From: an uncultured Mycoplasma sp.
GTDB taxonomy: Bacteria; Bacillota_I; Bacilli_A; Mycoplasmatales; Metamycoplasmataceae
Length of the DNA: 7,014 nucleotides
Direction of reading: 5' to 3'
Assembly (NCBI GenBank): GCA_947040465.1
Contig: CAMRBO010000028.1
Span: forward strand, 1 to 7,014
Both the position numbers and the translations under genes were made by a program. The notes under the pieces were generated by a model. That model searched no databases and was not told where the DNA came from. It saw only the letters and a program-made list of their open reading frames with translations. Below are positions 6,689 through 7,014 of this stretch, piece by piece; position 1 is the first letter of the stretch; every line of letters starts with the position of its first letter.

Positions 6689-6765
6689 GGGAGCGTAGCT
6701 CAGCTGGTTAGAGCACACGACTGATAATCGTGAGGTCGATGGTTCGAGCCCATTCGTTCCCACCA
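6689..6765 (+). tRNA. tRNA-Ile (anticodon GAT)
   Basis: A complete 77-base tRNA. The acceptor stem is GGGAGCG (6689-6695) with CGTTCCC (6755-6761), including one G-T pair. The anticodon stem CACGA/TCGTG encloses the loop CTGATAA, with anticodon GAT at 6723-6725 reading ATC and ATT isoleucine codons. The T-arm loop carries GGTTCGAGCC (6741-6750). The discriminator A and the 3' CCA (6763-6765) are encoded. No separate promoter is obvious; it is probably processed from the rplM-rpsI transcript, which ends at the terminator shortly downstream. Confidence 0.98.
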
Positions 6766-6790
6766 TATAAAGAAATTTACCAATTCATAA

Positions 6791-6826
6791 AAAAATACCT
6801 TATTGACTTAATAAGGTATTTTTTTA
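6791..6826 (+). terminator. Strong intrinsic terminator after tRNA-Ile
   Basis: AATACCTTATT (6794-6804) and AATAAGGTATT (6810-6820) form a perfect 11-bp stem around loop GACTT, extendable by three A-T pairs, followed by a T run to 6825. It closes the rplM-rpsI-tRNA unit. The A run on the left side means it could also terminate minus-strand transcription. Confidence 0.9.
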
Positions 6827-6870
6827 TTACGAACTTTAATAAGGTTAGTAAATATAATTTTAGTAATATA

Positions 6871-6892
6871 AAAAAAGAGTGGATACTCTTTT
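6871..6892 (-). terminator. Intrinsic terminator of the right-edge minus-strand gene
   Basis: On the minus strand AAAAGAGT (6892-6885) and ACTCTTTT (6880-6873) form an 8-bp stem with a 4-base loop, followed by further T, 17 bases after the stop codon of the gene that enters from the right edge. It faces the tRNA-Ile terminator, so the two convergent units are insulated from each other. Confidence 0.7.
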
Positions 6893-6908
6893 AATTAATA
6901 TTTGACTA

Positions 6909-7014
6909 TTATTCGTCTTTGTTGGATTTTTCACCACCATAAGAAGAAGAAGATCCTCTGTCTCCACCGTAACTTCTTCTTTCGCCACCTTGTGATGATC
7001 CACCACGGTCTCCA
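6909..7014 (-). CDS. C-terminal Gly/Arg/Ser-rich tail of an unidentified protein (partial)
   Basis: Only the last 34 codons and the TAA stop are in the window. The encoded tail is built from irregular repeats such as GDRGGSS, RRSYGGDRG and SSSSYGGE, and ends in the charged KSNKDE. Glycine/arginine-rich tails with GGDRG and SYGG units are typical of RNA-binding extensions, for example on DEAD-box RNA helicases. Glycine-rich tails also occur on single-stranded DNA-binding proteins, but the acidic DDDIPF-like tip expected there is missing. The helicase reading is my preferred guess; the catalytic part is outside the window, so no symbol is given. The gene has its own terminator just downstream. 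Confidence 0.75.
   Translation of the reverse strand, partial: GDRGGSSQGGERRSYGGDRGSSSSYGGEKSNKDE

Noticed and set aside
6857..6870. Fourteen-base identity (ATTTTAGTAATATA) with 5034-5047
   Set aside because: Very AT-rich and in unrelated contexts; chance is the simplest explanation.

Overview
The window comes from an AT-rich mollicute, most likely a Mycoplasma or Mycoplasmopsis species. The main evidence is that in-frame TGA must be read as tryptophan (genetic code 4) in pgk, the DUF2188 gene, the flavoprotein gene, rsmE, rplM and rpsI. Without that reading each gene splits into fragments, and with it each becomes one full-length member of its family. Species assignment is not possible from what can be seen here.

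Left part (1-2802): two glycolytic genes are divergently transcribed. pgk (minus strand, its 3' end cut by the window edge) and gpmI (plus strand, complete) encode consecutive steps, 1,3-bisphosphoglycerate to 3-phosphoglycerate to 2-phosphoglycerate. They share a 219-bp promoter region with a very good minus-strand promoter for pgk. Positions 2803-3135 hold no intact gene. They contain weak hairpins and what looks like the decayed, frameshifted 3' end of an unidentified minus-strand gene.

Middle (3136-4968): a two-gene minus-strand operon. The first gene encodes a 465-residue FAD/NAD(P)-binding protein built like dihydrolipoamide dehydrogenase but lacking the redox-active cysteine pair. Twelve bases downstream is a 140-residue protein with a lysine-rich repeat-containing N-terminus and a C-terminal DUF2188 domain. 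This pair is the least explained part of the window.

Right part (5054-6826): a plus-strand translation block. It contains rsmE (16S rRNA m3U1498 methyltransferase), then rplM and rpsI (L13 and S9, overlapping by one base), then tRNA-Ile(GAT), closed by a strong intrinsic terminator. The rplM leader and the rpsI-tRNA spacer each carry a perfect hairpin with nearly the same arm sequences. At the right edge is the last 34 codons of a minus-strand gene ending in a Gly/Arg/Ser-rich tail, with its own terminator.

No CRISPR array, insertion sequence, phage gene or obvious new defence system is visible. The most interesting items are the cysteine-less flavoprotein/DUF2188 pair, the gene remnant after gpmI, and the possible alternative folding of the rplM leader.
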